Of a stretch of DNA of 64,000 nucleotides, positions 48,659 through 60,123 are shown piece by piece. Both the position numbers and the translations under genes were made by a program. The stretch covers positions 10,214,001 to 10,278,000 of the forward strand of contig JAMPIT010000856.1 of assembly GCA_026261815.1 (NCBI GenBank), in the 5' to 3' direction. Source of the DNA: Monarcha castaneiventris obscurior (Eukaryota; Chordata; Aves; Passeriformes; Monarchidae). A model generated the notes under the pieces. It was not told the DNA's origin. It saw only the letters and a list, made by a program, of their open reading frames with translations, and made no database searches. Position 1 is the first letter of the stretch. Each line of letters opens with the position of its first letter.

Positions 48659-49097
48659 CTCTACATAAAACATTACCTTTTTTTTTCATTTGATCTGCTC
48701 CACACTTGTACCAAACCCACAGCTGTTGCTTTTAGTGATAAAAATAAAATGGAAGTGCACTTCACCCCAGTGGAATGACAGAAATAGAAAATATGGAATC
48801 CTGTAATGACATTTTTATAATCCTTTTCCAGAACTGAATGGCACTTTAAACATTTTCTTGTTTTTATTTTTAAAGATCCATAGGAATAAAGAAAGTCATA
48901 CATAAAATTTTTTTTTTCCTGGAAAATGCTGTATAAAGAGAATGCAAGAGTAAGCAATGCCCATCCAGGGACCAGCTATTCTGACAAATGTTTAACAGAG
49001 AAAAAATACTAAAAGGAAGAAAACATTTTCTTGCTTCCAAACCTTGGCACCACAGCACAGCATCTGGGCTTTATGGGAAATCCCTACAGCATGGGGT

Positions 49098-49190
49098 GAT
49101 GGAAGGATCCAGGTTTAAAGGGACCTTAGGAAGTCTCCAGTCCAAACTCCTGCTCCAAGCAGGCTCAGCCGTGAGATCAGAGCAGAGTAT
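49098..49190 (-). mobile_element. CR1 LINE fragment
   Basis: GATGGAAGGATCCAGG, TTTAAAGGGACCTTAGGAAG, TCTCCAGTCCAAACTCCTGC and TCCAAGCAGG resemble the reverse complement of a CR1 3' end of the CAACTCCTGCTC-type subfamily. It is diverged and truncated, 167 bp from the SDK1 exon at 49357-49533. Confidence 0.7.
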
Positions 49191-49356
49191 TTCAAGGCAA
49201 TTCCATTAGCAATGAACAAGGCTTAATTTCCCTTAAAAAAAACCCCGCACCAAAAAGCAGAGCTTCCGACTCTCCAGATCACCTAGAATTAAATGCTAGA
49301 AAAACACCTGAGGCACTGAAAGCAAGTGCAGTGAGCATTTCAGCTGGGGTACTCAC

Positions 49357-49533
49357 ATCACTTCCAGCCGAGCCGTTCTGGAGTCGTTGCCCCCAGAAGA
49401 AATGACCTCACAGGTGTAGTCCCCGATGTCCCCCGACCACGTCTGGCTGATCAGGAGGGTTCCGTCCTCCTCCACCGTGACCCTGGAACTGCTGGATGGA
49501 TTTATTACCACGCTGTCCTTCTTCCAAAGGTAC
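49357..49533 (-). CDS. SDK1: SDK1 exon: Ig domain 6, second exon
   Basis: This 177-bp exon enters in phase 2 (G completes Arg) and leaves in phase 2. It encodes YLWKKDSVVINPSSSSRVTV, then EEDGTLLISQTWSGDIGDYT, then CEVISSGGNDSRTARLEV. It contains the Ig core Trp (YLWKKD), the D-x-G-x-Y-x-C motif of strand F (DIGDYTC) and strand G. NDS is a potential sequon. The acceptor is ATACTCAG and the donor is GAT|GTGAGT. The stretch ISQTWSGDIGDY is shared across Sidekicks. Confidence 0.96.
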
Positions 49534-50623
49534 CTGAGTATTACATATTTCAGTTATTGATTACCCATAAGAACACCAGCATAGATTTATTTAACTCTGC
49601 TGGAAGGTATCAGCTCCTCTCAATCACGTGTTAAAAATGACAGGCCCCTGCAGCTACTTTCAAGAGCAGTGCCTTTTACAAATTTAAGTTTTAGATCAAG
49701 TGATCAGAATGAAAAATGTAATTCCATCAGAGATATTATATATTTTACAAGGAAAAGATGAAGTACTCATAAATGTCCAAGCTTTTAAGTTCACCCCCAC
49801 TAGAATGTTAACTCTGCAGTTAATGGTGGGCGTTGGCCCAGCTCTGCCAAGGCTCTGTAACATTGGACTGCCACAATCAGAAACTTGTTGAAGGTTTGCT
49901 GGAGCTCACCTATCAAAAACACACCTCCCAACAGGTCACAGAGGTGTGGAGAGACCACAGACTCACAATTTCCCACCTCTAACTGAAGCTTTTATACCCC
50001 TATTTCTCTTTCCGAAGTTCTTTCTGCAGTTCACCCTTCGAGCACTCTCCAAGCTCTTCCTTGCATTTTATTTCATTTGTGTTGCTTTCAGACTACATTA
50101 ATTTTCATGGCAAATTTATTTTCAAGTTTTGAGCTTCCTCCAAATGCTCTAATGCAAATTTTAACTGTCCAGACAAATTCTGGTTTCCTTTACGCAGTTA
50201 GAACAGACTATAAGCCCAAGTTATTGAGTTGTTTCCAAAAACATGGGCGTCTCTTGTGTGGCTTTTATGCACCCCAGAGTAAACACTTCTGAAATCCTAT
50301 TCCTTCTCTTTGGCTTTTACTCTCATTAAGTATCAGCCTCTGACAAGTTGGTTTTATTGATAGTGTATTAACCTTGACAGTAAAATCATGGAAGGCTATA
50401 TTGAAGTCATGAAGTGGAACATAGCTCATTGTAAATAATACATAAGGCTGAAATGGAAGATGGGATTTATATGATTAATGATACAGTGTACAACCTTATA
50501 ATGCAGTAATCAGGGGTTTGGTGTGAAAATCTGGGGTCCTGAAACTTTTCACCTAACGCTATTCATACGGCTTATAAAATTAAGCTGGGATGAACCACGC
50601 AAACGAGGAGTGACACCACCAAC
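49534..50623 (-). other. SDK1: SDK1 intron (1090 bp) within Ig6
   Basis: This phase-2 intron is AT-rich; nothing else is recognised in it. Confidence 0.85.
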
Positions 50624-50726
50624 CTGATTGAAATTCTGGGATCGTGAGTGGCCTCGCAGCGCAGCGTGGCTGTGGTGCCTTTGATCACCGTGCTGTCCTC
50701 GGGAGGGCGGACAATGGAAGTGCGAT
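50624..50726 (-). CDS. SDK1: SDK1 exon: Ig domain 6, first exon
   Basis: This 103-bp exon enters in phase 1 (AT completes Asn) and leaves in phase 2. It encodes RTSIVRPPEDSTVIKGTTAT and then LRCEATHDPRISI, the A to C start of Ig6 with the strand B Cys (LRCEA). The Asn-Arg-Thr across the joint with exon 52717-52884 is a potential sequon (VWNRTS). The acceptor is CTCCTTTCAG and the donor is CAG|GTTGGT, off consensus at +3, as at exon 9723-9914. PPEDxxVIKGTTATL matches SDK1 as I recall it. Confidence 0.96.
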
Positions 50727-52716
50727 CTGAAAGGAGCACAAGGCACGGCTCAGGTGAAATTAGAGCCTTTTGACTCGGGTATTCACTCAGAGAGCAGCCA
50801 GCGAGCCTTTGTCATTCAAAGCAAGCAGGCCACTGCTCTTCCAGCCTCTGCTGCGAAGGCTTCCCTCCCTCTAAAGTCATTGTGGCACAGGTGACACGCT
50901 GTGGGGTGCACGGAGCCACAGCAGCACAGGGCACGAGCTGAGCCCAGAGGAGAAGAATGGCAAAGCTCTCTGAACTCTCCCTCGGCTTGTGCAAGTGTCT
51001 GTGGCAACTCCCTGAAGTCTTAACGAGGATGTGGAAGACAGCACTGAGTCAGGAAACAAGTCACAGTGCTTGGAGCAGTGAGCCACACAAACAACACCAA
51101 GGAAAATCTGTGCAAGGAAGAACGCCCTTGAAAAATACCGGGAAAGAGGTGAACTTAAATGGCACCCTACAACCTCATCAACTCCAGGACAGAGGAGGAG
51201 CTTCTGGTAGAAAAATCTTCCATATAAGAAAGATGTGTTTACTCAAATGTTTCAGAAGATCCTTATTGAAGCGCCTCCTGGAGCCTCAGAACACAATAAT
51301 TGCTGTAACTACAGCAACCAGATCCGGTGTGAAAGACCCCCATTATGTGTCACACACAGGAGCAGCAGCAGAGAGCATCAGCTGAGGCAGGGAGACAAGC
51401 AGGGCGAGCATGGAAGGTATGTGGATAATGTTAATAAGTCCCAAGTCCCTACAGAGATAATCAGCATCTACTGAGATATCTCACACATGGAGAAGGAGGG
51501 ACCATCAGCAAAATCAAAAGCTGACTCTAACAGCATGGAATTTTTGGCATTACTCCTGGTGTACCTATGTAAGACTTCTGGATTTATAACGGTGCTGTTG
51601 CCACACAAACATCAGGTTATATTTTCACATTTCTTCTCCTCATACAGTACAATGAACAGGAACTATCTTTAATAAATGTAAGAACCCTAGCTTTGAGAAT
51701 TAATAGGAAGGATCTCCTTTACTTGATCCTGGATATTATTCAATATACACCGTCCTGATATCCATACCAACTCTATATTGTCAGTAAGACATAAATACAA
51801 TGGCCACATGACACAAATACCTTACAGTTCCTGCCAGAAATGTTTTCCCAAGTTCAAAAGGAAAAATGTGGCTGATTTAGCTTGCAGATTTTGGGGATTA
51901 ACAAATGCCAAATATGCACCACACATCAGCAGCATAATCAGTACTTCAAGTGCTGGAGAGGAGAGAGGGCCACAACACTTCTCTATTAATCCTCATCATC
52001 TTCATTAATTTTAGTTGCTCTTAGTCCCAGCTCATGGATCATTATTTTGTACGTTGAGTAGCAAAAACCATGTTACACTTCAATTTAATTCACTTAGGAG
52101 TAACACAGGTGAACCTCTTGGATCAGATTCTCTTCCCCAACAGAAGAAATAAAAAATATAGAGATCAAGGGAAAATGGTGAATGACAAAACCATTTCATA
52201 GGTTCACACTGGTCTGTAGCATGAAGGATTAGCTGAAATCTGCTGCACTTTGATTTGGCTTTCAACAGCACCCAGGGTCACAAAAAATAAAAAAATACGA
52301 GGAAAATCCTGTCTGTTGTAACTGTGGGCACAGCCTCAGTACCAGCACAGACTGATCTGTGCTGCCTGCACACTCCTGGAGGCAGAAACCACCTGGAAAC
52401 AGCCAAATCTACAAGTTAAAAGCTCTGACTTGCAATGCAAGATGCCAAAGCAAAACCTGAGTAAAACTGTAATTGTGATTGAAGCTCTATTTAAATACAC
52501 TTCCTTTCACAAAATAGGGATTTATATGCATAATTTTCCAAACAAAAAGGGTATTTGTGATAGGCTTCCTAAAATAGACACATTATTCCTATTAAATCAT
52601 ACAAGTATCTCTATTAACGAGAAAAGCATAATTACTTATGAAAATTTCCTGAGCGTACAACAAAAACTGATTAATACTTGATTAAAGTTAGACTTTAAAC
52701 AAAGCATTATCCTTAC
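50727..52716 (-). other. SDK1: SDK1 intron (1990 bp) between Ig5 and Ig6
   Basis: This is a phase-1 intron at a domain boundary. I recognise no repeat or gene in it. Confidence 0.83.
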
Positions 52717-52884
52717 TCCACACTGTCAGCATCACAAAAGCATTCAGAGCTCCTTCAGAGTTGGCTGCACAGCAAGTGTAATTGCCAGCATCCTGCAGGA
52801 ACACGGGCGTTATCTGGAGCCCTCCAGACTCGAGGAGAACGAAGCGAGGGATCTGCACGGAGCCACTGGCTAAGATCTGCTCTC
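52717..52884 (-). CDS. SDK1: SDK1 exon: Ig domain 5, second exon
   Basis: This 168-bp exon enters in phase 1 (GA completes Gly) and leaves in phase 1. It encodes EQILASGSVQIPRFVLLESG, then GLQITPVFLQDAGNYTCCAA, then NSEGALNAFVMLTVW. It contains the strand F motif D-A-G-N-Y-T-C of the Ig fold and strand G. NYT is a potential sequon. An additional Cys directly follows the canonical strand F Cys, where I recall Tyr in human SDK1. The acceptor is GTGTTCCAG and the donor is GGA|GTAAGG. Confidence 0.95.
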
Positions 52885-53510
52885 CTGGAACACACGAGGG
52901 GCAAGGAGATGATTAGTGTCAGCCGGGCTCAGGGATCAGGCACTGCAATTCCAGCTCTTCCAAAATGTTCCATCCTGCCCAGGCGCCGGCTCACAACGGC
53001 CCTATGGATGCTGAAAAAGCCTCAGCAGAGGATTTCTTCAGCTCTCTGCAGTAGTTCGTGAAAGCTCTGTCTTTCTCATGCTGAACTAAGCAAAACATGA
53101 TAAGGTTTCTGTAAATCAAGTTTGCTATCTTGCACCTGCAAATAGAATTAGAATTGTTATGATCTCGACTAGGACAATGAATGATGTGAGAACTGACCAA
53201 TCACTCTGGTAAGTAGTTAGCAAGAGGTCCAATAACCTCTTGCCATTTAGGCAGACACTAAGAGAACTAAACACATAAAAACCCGTCCTTCGTTAATTAA
53301 ATAATTCCATCTATTTGCTGGACTGCATTCCTGTCTCTGAGTCTTTCTTAACCCTCCGGTCTCAGCTGCGACACGGCCCCACAGCAAACCCGCTGCTCGT
53401 GGGATGGGGGAAGGGGGAAATGGGCACTGAATGGATCCACAGGGTCTCCGTAGCAGGAATGGACAGGAAAATGTGGATTACAGCTCTTCTACAAGTGAAT
53501 AACTGGCTAC
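52885..53510 (-). other. SDK1: SDK1 intron (626 bp) within Ig5
   Basis: This is a short phase-1 intron. I see no further feature in it. Confidence 0.85.
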
Positions 53511-53627
53511 CTTTCTTCCAGGAGATGGCAGGTCGTGGAGCCCCTGAAACTTTGCAGGTCAGCACCGCAGTCATGCCCTCGGTGACTGTGGTGTCCTCTG
53601 GGGGCTGGATAAAGGCTGGCTTGATGT
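53511..53627 (-). CDS. SDK1: SDK1 exon: Ig domain 5, first exon
   Basis: This 117-bp exon is phase 1 on both sides. It encodes IKPAFIQPPEDTTVTEGMTA and VLTCKVSGAPRPAISWKK: the A to C strands of Ig5, with the strand B Cys (LTCKVSG), the GAPxPxISW motif of I-set domains and the core Trp. The acceptor is TTATCCTAG. The donor is AAG|GTAGCC, weak at +4 to +6. The joint with the previous exon gives DVTNIKPAF, equivalent to the DVTNIAPVF that I remember in human SDK1. Confidence 0.96.
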
Positions 53628-54813
53628 CTAGGATAAAAAATTCAAACAAACTCAGTGCATCGGCTCTCAGAAAGATCCTTTAACTATTATCATGGACTAC
53701 TTTGCATCCACTTTTATAGAGCTGATCATGGAGAAGGACATGACCATGAGACATGAAAACCTTACAGAAGTGAATGTAACCTTTTCTTATTCATCTCCCA
53801 GGAATTGTCTAATCCTGTTTATTACCTACACAGAAAATAAAAATCTATCAGCGTTTGTACCTGTACAAGTAAGATGGGTTAAAGAAAAAGGAAGATAAAG
53901 CTCAAAATGAGTGTTTGGGGGGAACTTGAGAAATCTAGATAAACAAAACTATTTTCCTTCATCTTAATAACAGAGTTCTTTAAGATGAAAAGCAACTTGA
54001 GAAAGGCATTAACTTTGAAACTTAAATGTCAGCCAAAAGAATTTAGAACCTGAGCCTTATCCAAGATATTTTCTAAGTTTCTTTCTCTCTTATTTTTCCC
54101 CAGTTGCATTTTATTGCAGGTTTTTTCTGCAGTTTCCTAGATCTATATTGAACTGGGGCTGATTTATTTTCTGAGGCCAGTAGGAATTCTGGTCGGTTTG
54201 TGCAAACTGCTCTTGGGCTAAAAATCAGCTTCCTGAGGAGAAGTTTAATATTACAGAAATGACTGTTAATAATCACTTTTAAAAGAGACTACTAGGATTT
54301 GTAATTCTTCCGCAGAGAAGCATGCACTTCATTAACAAAACCATTTAATCTGACTTTTTGGCCAAAAACGACATTTAACTTGAACTTTCTTTCTGTTCCC
54401 CAACTAAATGCAGTTGCAGACAAAGGCAAATAAAATGATAGCATGCAGGATCATGAAGCAGTAGCTCAGCTTCAGGATAGAATTACATTAGAGTGGAAAT
54501 ATGAAGGAAAGATAGAAGTACTTCACAATTAATCTTTCTTCTTCTTTTTTTTCTTTTTACTAAGATCTCTTTTTGCTGCGTGGAATAGGGGGGTTCACCT
54601 CAACCTCTCCTGATGTCATGGAGAGCTTTTCCACAGGCTTCAGCAGATCGTGTTAAGGCCACAGGGGCATTTTGGGTTTCCTGGGGCAGCTACACTTGGT
54701 GAGAAATCGGGGTTCTGTGGGTCAGACTAAAGCAGCTCAGAGAAATGCGATGGGTGTGGGGTCACCTACAGGGACAGCACCTCCTGCACCCCGTGCCACC
54801 CCTCCTCACTCAC
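53628..54813 (-). other. SDK1: SDK1 intron (1186 bp) between Ig4 and Ig5
   Basis: This is a phase-1 intron at a domain boundary. A pyrimidine-rich tract occurs near 54528-54560. I see nothing else. Confidence 0.85.
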
Positions 54814-55008
54814 TGGTCACATCCAGGTAGGTGTAGGTGTGGATCTCCCCAGCTTGGTTGCTGGCGAAGCACTGGAAGATGCCGGCGTCCTGGGGCCGCA
54901 GCGCGTGGATCCGCAGCGCCCCGCTCAGCAGCACCTTGTACCGGGGGTTCTGCAGCCTGCTCAGGGGCACCGAGTCCTTGTACCACACCAGCGTGGGGAT
55001 GGGAACAC
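54814..55008 (-). CDS. SDK1: SDK1 exon: Ig domain 4, second exon
   Basis: This 195-bp exon is phase 1 on both sides and has 64 whole codons. It encodes VPIPTLVWYKDSVPLSRLQN, then PRYKVLLSGALRIHALRPQD, then AGIFQCFASNQAGEIHTYTY and LDVT. The core Trp (VWYKD) and the strand F D-A-G-I-F-Q-C motif identify an I-set Ig domain. Ig4 is the last domain of the Ig1-4 horseshoe used for Sidekick homophilic recognition. The acceptor is GAATAG and the donor is CCA|GTGAGT. The exon is conspicuously GC-rich, especially at third positions. RLQNPRYKVL is close to SDK1. Confidence 0.96.
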
Positions 55009-55954
55009 CTATTCAAACAAACAGATCGCTGTCAGTCTTTGCAAAGCGCTCTTATGGTCATATCCCTGCTTTCCCGTCTTGCTACGCCAATTATTTATAT
55101 TTTTTCCCGAGCTGCTTTAGATAAATGAAGGCTGCATCTCGCATTATCAGTGGTGATAACGCACTGCAGGACACGAGGGAATAAAACCAGCAAACGCTGA
55201 AGGAGGAATGTTGAGAAAACATGTTATCAAATTACTTTCTTCACCCAATCATATTTCATGCTACTACAAAATAGGATTTGGAGCAATTTGGTGTTGAAAG
55301 GCAGAATCATGCTCCTTAAACAGCGGCAGTGTGGCAATACAACCTGTAAGACCGTTCCATCCCAAATCACATTCCTCTGTGCTACTGTAGCTAAGATAGC
55401 TAAAATACAAAGGAAATGGCAAATTACACATGAAAAATGAAGTGCTCACATGGCTGTACTTGAGTCCCAATTTAGCAGCTTAGTTTGAGCCGATGTACAA
55501 ACAATATGTTGCCAACAATGGGATAGCTTTAAATTGTTATTATTTTTATTCAGTCTCAAGCTTCACCTGTTATTTGAAAAAAAGCAGGCATAAAGAGAAA
55601 TAAAATTCCTAGCCTAGATAAAACTTACAGTCCCATTTATTCCTGTTTTCTTTCACGTGCATGTTCCACAAACCCTGACACAGTTATTTCACACATATTT
55701 TTGTTGCTGTCATGTCCCCGTCAGCTGGGATGAAGTGGCTGTAAATTTATTATACACAAATAGTGTAGGATTCTCCTTTCCTCAAGAGATGTCAGGGGCC
55801 TAGAACAGTCTTTGACAGCTGTTCTCATCCCACTGCTCATATCAGACAATGTTTTATCTTTACATCCCAGAAATCCCTTCTGGGATCAAATGCTGGGGGC
55901 TGTCTGCAGAGATCAGAAGTGAGGCAGGTATTTTATGTGATTAGAAAATCTCCA

Positions 55955-56330
55955 AGTAATTAAGATTGGGAAAGACCTTCAAGATCATCACCTTCCTGAG
56001 CACCTCCTCAATGTCTGATCACCTTTTCTGGGAAGAAATTCTTCCTGATGTCCAACTTGACCCTCCCCTGGCGCACCTTAAGACCGTTTCTTCTCATCCT
56101 GCCTGTTGTTCCCTGGGAGCTGAGTCTGACCCCCATCTCCCTACAACCTCACCTCAGGGAGTTGTGGAGAGCAAGAAGGTCCCCCCTGATCCTCCTTTTC
56201 TCCAGGCTGAGCTCCCCAACTGCTCTTCCCAGGATTTACACTCCAGACCCTTCCCTGGACATTCTCCAGCCCCTCAATGTCCTTCCTGAAGTGAGGGCCC
56301 AGAGCTGAACACAGCACTCGGGGTGGTTTT
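55955..56330 (-). mobile_element. CR1 LINE fragment, about 375 bp
   Basis: The plus strand reads TTGGGAAAGACCTTCAAGAT, GAAGAAATTCTTCCTGATGT, CCAACTTGACCCTCCCCTGG, then GGTCCCCCCTGATCCTCCTT, TTCTCCAGGCTGAGCTCCCC, and later CCAGAGCTGAACACAGCACT. This order is the reverse complement of the avian CR1 3' coding end and 3' UTR. It is the longest CR1 copy in the window, diverged, with no open frame, and same-sense as SDK1. Confidence 0.95.
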
Positions 56331-57842
56331 GAACAGATTTCACATAAAACCTCAGACCTACACAACCTCTTGTAATAAGGTAAGAGACCACGAACTTCAA
56401 TTCATGGGTGAGTGAAATTTGCCCCAATAGAAAAAAAGCGTGTCACCAAAGCACAGAGGATGGGATGTCACTGTTGAATTGAGCATCTGCAGACAATGAA
56501 TTTCACTGCAATGCTGGAGTCACTTGATGTTCTGAGAGCTAAAGTGCCATGGGAAGGTCTATATAATCATCATTACAATTTTAAAACTCCCAAAGTTAAA
56601 TACTACTGTGTTATACTTCCATTCATATCTTCTCTCAGTGTACTTATTCTCTTTATACAGACAGAAGCTGTATTAACTCTGGAAACAATGTACAAACAAT
56701 GTATGGAAACGACTAAAAAACAACATCCAATTGCTGTTGTTACTTTTATAAACACGTATCATTTACTTCAATCACCTCTGATGCTTTTGTTCTGCTGATA
56801 AAATAAAATGTACTCATAATGCAGATAATCATCTCAGGAAGAAACGCACTATGTAGAGTGCATTGTCTGATAGAGAATAGACGTGGTGTAGGAGCTCGCA
56901 ATAGGCATAATTTAAATTTCATACAACAGCCCATATACAGAATTAGCGTAAATTTCAATGTTCACAATTCTCGGTGAGAGTGTTATTCATCTCTTGAAAA
57001 TCCTCCTGGGCAAATACAAATTATCACTGAGTAATGAAGAAACAGATGATGCAAAATGGAATAGTTCTCCTGATGCTGAGAAGCCTGGAAATGATTTCAA
57101 GTTTAAATAATAGCAACTCCATTTTCCCACACATTAGACTTGATAGGCACCGAGGAAATAATGAAATCCTGCATTCAGAACACTCAAACCTTTAACACTG
57201 GTGTCATTCCATAAATCCCATTCTACTAACAGTATTGGCAAACCTTCTAATCCTATAATCACTGTGAGATACACCTTCCTATCACCAACTCAGCTGACAA
57301 ACTGAATATTACCATCTCTATTTCTCTCTCTACTTTTCAGTTATGGGTATCTTCCTCCACTCAAAGTTATGAGTCTGAATAATAGGATCTTATCTGAGCA
57401 CTCTGACGCCTGTCAGCAGCATTCATTGGGGCTTTAGTGATCTTCCCAGAGAGATTTGTCTTCCAAGTTGTACACACACTCCCTTCTAATTTTGCTACCT
57501 GTTTGGCTGTAAAAATGGTTCAACCCAGCTTTTCTTCTCTTCCTCTTCTACCCACCCCACAACCTTTCCTCTCCACACACCCCCAAAGGAATTTTGCTTC
57601 TTTTCTTCTCTAAACAACTTCTGGTGAAAAAATTATGAAGAGAACACACTTTATAGACCTTTTGCACTCTACCTTTCCGAGCAGTATCAGCCTGACCCTG
57701 CAGCTCGAGAGGTGAGAGTGGCCTAAAAGACTGGCAGTAATAAATAAAATAACCTCCTTTCTCAGTTGTGTGCAGCACTATTCATTTTTCACAGACAAAT
57801 TAATCTAGTGTCAGGGGGAGGAAGGGAAGGCAGGAAACAGAG

Positions 57843-57926
57843 ATGCTGGTTCTGGCTTTGCCACTTCTGTAACCTTGGGCAAATAACTTATGGAACCTGA
57901 GGCTCAGCTCCTCCATCTGTGAAACA
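57843..57926 (+). mobile_element. Ancient MIR/CORE-SINE-like fragment
   Basis: The order GGTTCTGGCTTTGCCACTTC, TGTAACCTTGGGCAAATAAC, TTATGGAACCTGAGGCTCAG and CTCCTCCATCTGTGAAA follows the MIR core consensus (CTCTGCCACTTAC, TGTGACCTTGGGCAAGTTAC, CTCAGTTTCCTCATCTGTAAA) as I remember it, with substitutions and small indels. MIR-type SINEs stopped moving deep in amniote history and survive in birds in low numbers. Confidence 0.75.
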
Positions 57927-60123
57927 GCTGCTTGACTCTCTGCCAAATTTAACTTAAGAACCTCGATGAAAGGCTCAGAATATTCACTGTGTCATCTTTG
58001 TTATTTATTTTTTAGCGCCTCCTCTAGATCCCAGTGAGCTACTGGGGAATCCCCAAAGCATCTCTTCCATCCACTTCTCTAAACAGGTAGAGCTGAAGTC
58101 CAATTAACTGCGCTCCCCAGACACCACCACCACTGCCTGCAGCTCTAAACTTTCCACCAGCAAATAAGACAGAGCATTTAAAGGAAACCCATTGAACATT
58201 CAGGCAGCATCAGCCACTGCTGGAAGATAAACAGCAGAGCCTGGTTCCTGCAGCCTGATACACTGAAACTCCATTACAGGGAGCAGGGAGCTGCTCCGTG
58301 CAAGTTGCAATTTTATTTACAGTTAATCTCTGCTTATACTGTGAAATTAATCTGTCTCTCACACATTCATAGTGCACGAAGTCTTGGCAAATGGGCTTTG
58401 TGCACAGAACCTGATGGGGCTGGGGGAAATACAATCTGTCTTCCTTTTTTAGCAAAGGTAGAGGGCAGCTCTGCAGTTTCCCCAGTGCTTCGTTCTCCCA
58501 GCTCGGAGCAGGGAGGCAGCAACCTTCATTTACCCTCCTTAAGTGCTGGCGATTGCCAGATTTGTGCAATAATGGATCAAAACTCCTCTGTGTTTAATTC
58601 TAGTACTGCCCCTTGTAAGTCTGTGTTATAGATACTCAGCAAAATAATCCACAAGGAAACAGGTTCTCATGCTCCTGCACCATGTGCAGCAGCAAATCAG
58701 ATGTGCACTACAAGAGCTGAGCAGAAATAATTAATTTTGTCTAATAAGGGTTCCCATATCTCCACTGAGAATGGTTATGAGTGCCCCATCAACCCCCCTG
58801 GGAACTAAACTGCTCCAAGCAAGAGTTAGGGTAGAAGGAAGAGCTGAAGTCAACCTCAGGTCTCCCTGATTCCTCCAGGTTTTGGGTTGGGTTGTCTTGT
58901 TGGGTTTTTTTAATCCATGAAAAACATTTGAGACAGCAGATCTGTTCCTGGAGAACTCCACTGACAGCAGGTCCTGCTGTGTTTTGCTTGAAAAGCTATT
59001 AATTAACAAGAAGACATTGTCTCTTATCATCTGATAGCTTCATTTCCATAAGAGCTTTTTGTAAGAGATCTCATCATAGGCTTCTGAAATTGCAAATCAG
59101 CAAGAGCACCCTTAACACATGCACTTTCTTATCACACAGTTTGCAAAGATTCCTTCTAGAATAGCAGTGCTGACTCCTTCCTACATAAAATAGGAGGAAA
59201 AATGCTTAAATCATAGTGGCAATAACATAATCACGCAGTAAAAACATCTTTATTGGCTCTGATTTGGAGAAAGACACCACACAAGTAAGCTGTTAGTTAG
59301 GTTTGGGTGCTTTTTAAATCAAGGATGTGATCTTTTCCCCTGAGGATCTCATGGTATTTTATGTGTGTTGCTTCTTAAACTCAGCACCAGGGAAATTGAG
59401 ACAACAAAACGTTCAGTCCCTTGCTGGAGTCAAGTAGAAATTTGGTGACTTTGAGAAACCTGCTCTAAACACATCATGACAATGTCTCCTACCTTACCAG
59501 AGTGCTGAAATAGGTGGTGATTGCATTTCTGTGGAACTCAACTTGAAACATTATTTTAGTTAGGTGGAATTCTAGACGTTTGAAGCCTTTTATAATAATA
59601 AAACACCTGCCAATTAAAAACCACCTATATTAGTCCTCCTGCAGATTTCATAACTGCATTCAGATGTCAGAGTTACTGACATTTCTATTCAGTATAAAAG
59701 TTCTCTAAGTTTTAGAAGAAAGGGCAGTGGAACTGTTGAAAATAATGACTGTTTGCATGGCAAATGACGGGTTCCATAACCACACTTTTCCCTCAGCCCA
59801 TTTTCTGGCTCAAGATATTAAAATCTCTTGTCTAGTGACAACTCTGAAGCACAGGCAGGATCCCAGAGTGACAGGAGGAGGACTTGTGCTCCCCACAGAC
59901 AAACATCAACGTGCCAGCATTATTCTAAACTAAATTAAATTACAAGAACTGCCCCATTCTCCAAGAGGAAAGGCCCCCCCTCTTCCTTACCTGTGATAAT
60001 CAGCAATAACACAGAGACTTCTAGACATTAAAAGCTTACAAAGATGGTTTGTACAAGATGATATCTTCAAGACTGGACATGCACATGCCATCAGTCCAGG
60101 CTGGAACACTTTTGCAGACTCAC

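Larger units (their letters stand above)
41420..49356 (-). other. SDK1: SDK1 intron (7937 bp) between Ig6 and FN3-1
   Basis: This phase-2 intron separates the Ig and FN3 halves of the ectodomain. It holds a 17-bp tandem repeat (45212-45259), a broken coding-like block on the plus strand (about 45841-46788), an AAAT microsatellite (48641-48658) and a minus CR1 fragment (49098-49190). Other parts show no recognised feature. Confidence 0.83.
55009..60123 (-). other. SDK1: SDK1 intron (5115 bp) within Ig4
   Basis: This phase-1 intron contains a long minus-strand CR1 fragment (about 55955-56330) and an ancient MIR-like SINE (57843-57926). I recognise nothing else. Confidence 0.85.

Noticed and set aside
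54745..55128. Plus-strand Gly/Ala/Arg-rich frames
   Set aside because: They are antisense shadows of the GC-rich Ig4 exon with biased third positions.
58780..59140. Possible diverged CR1 coding segment
   Set aside because: Some words look repeat-like, but I could not match a CR1 order with confidence.
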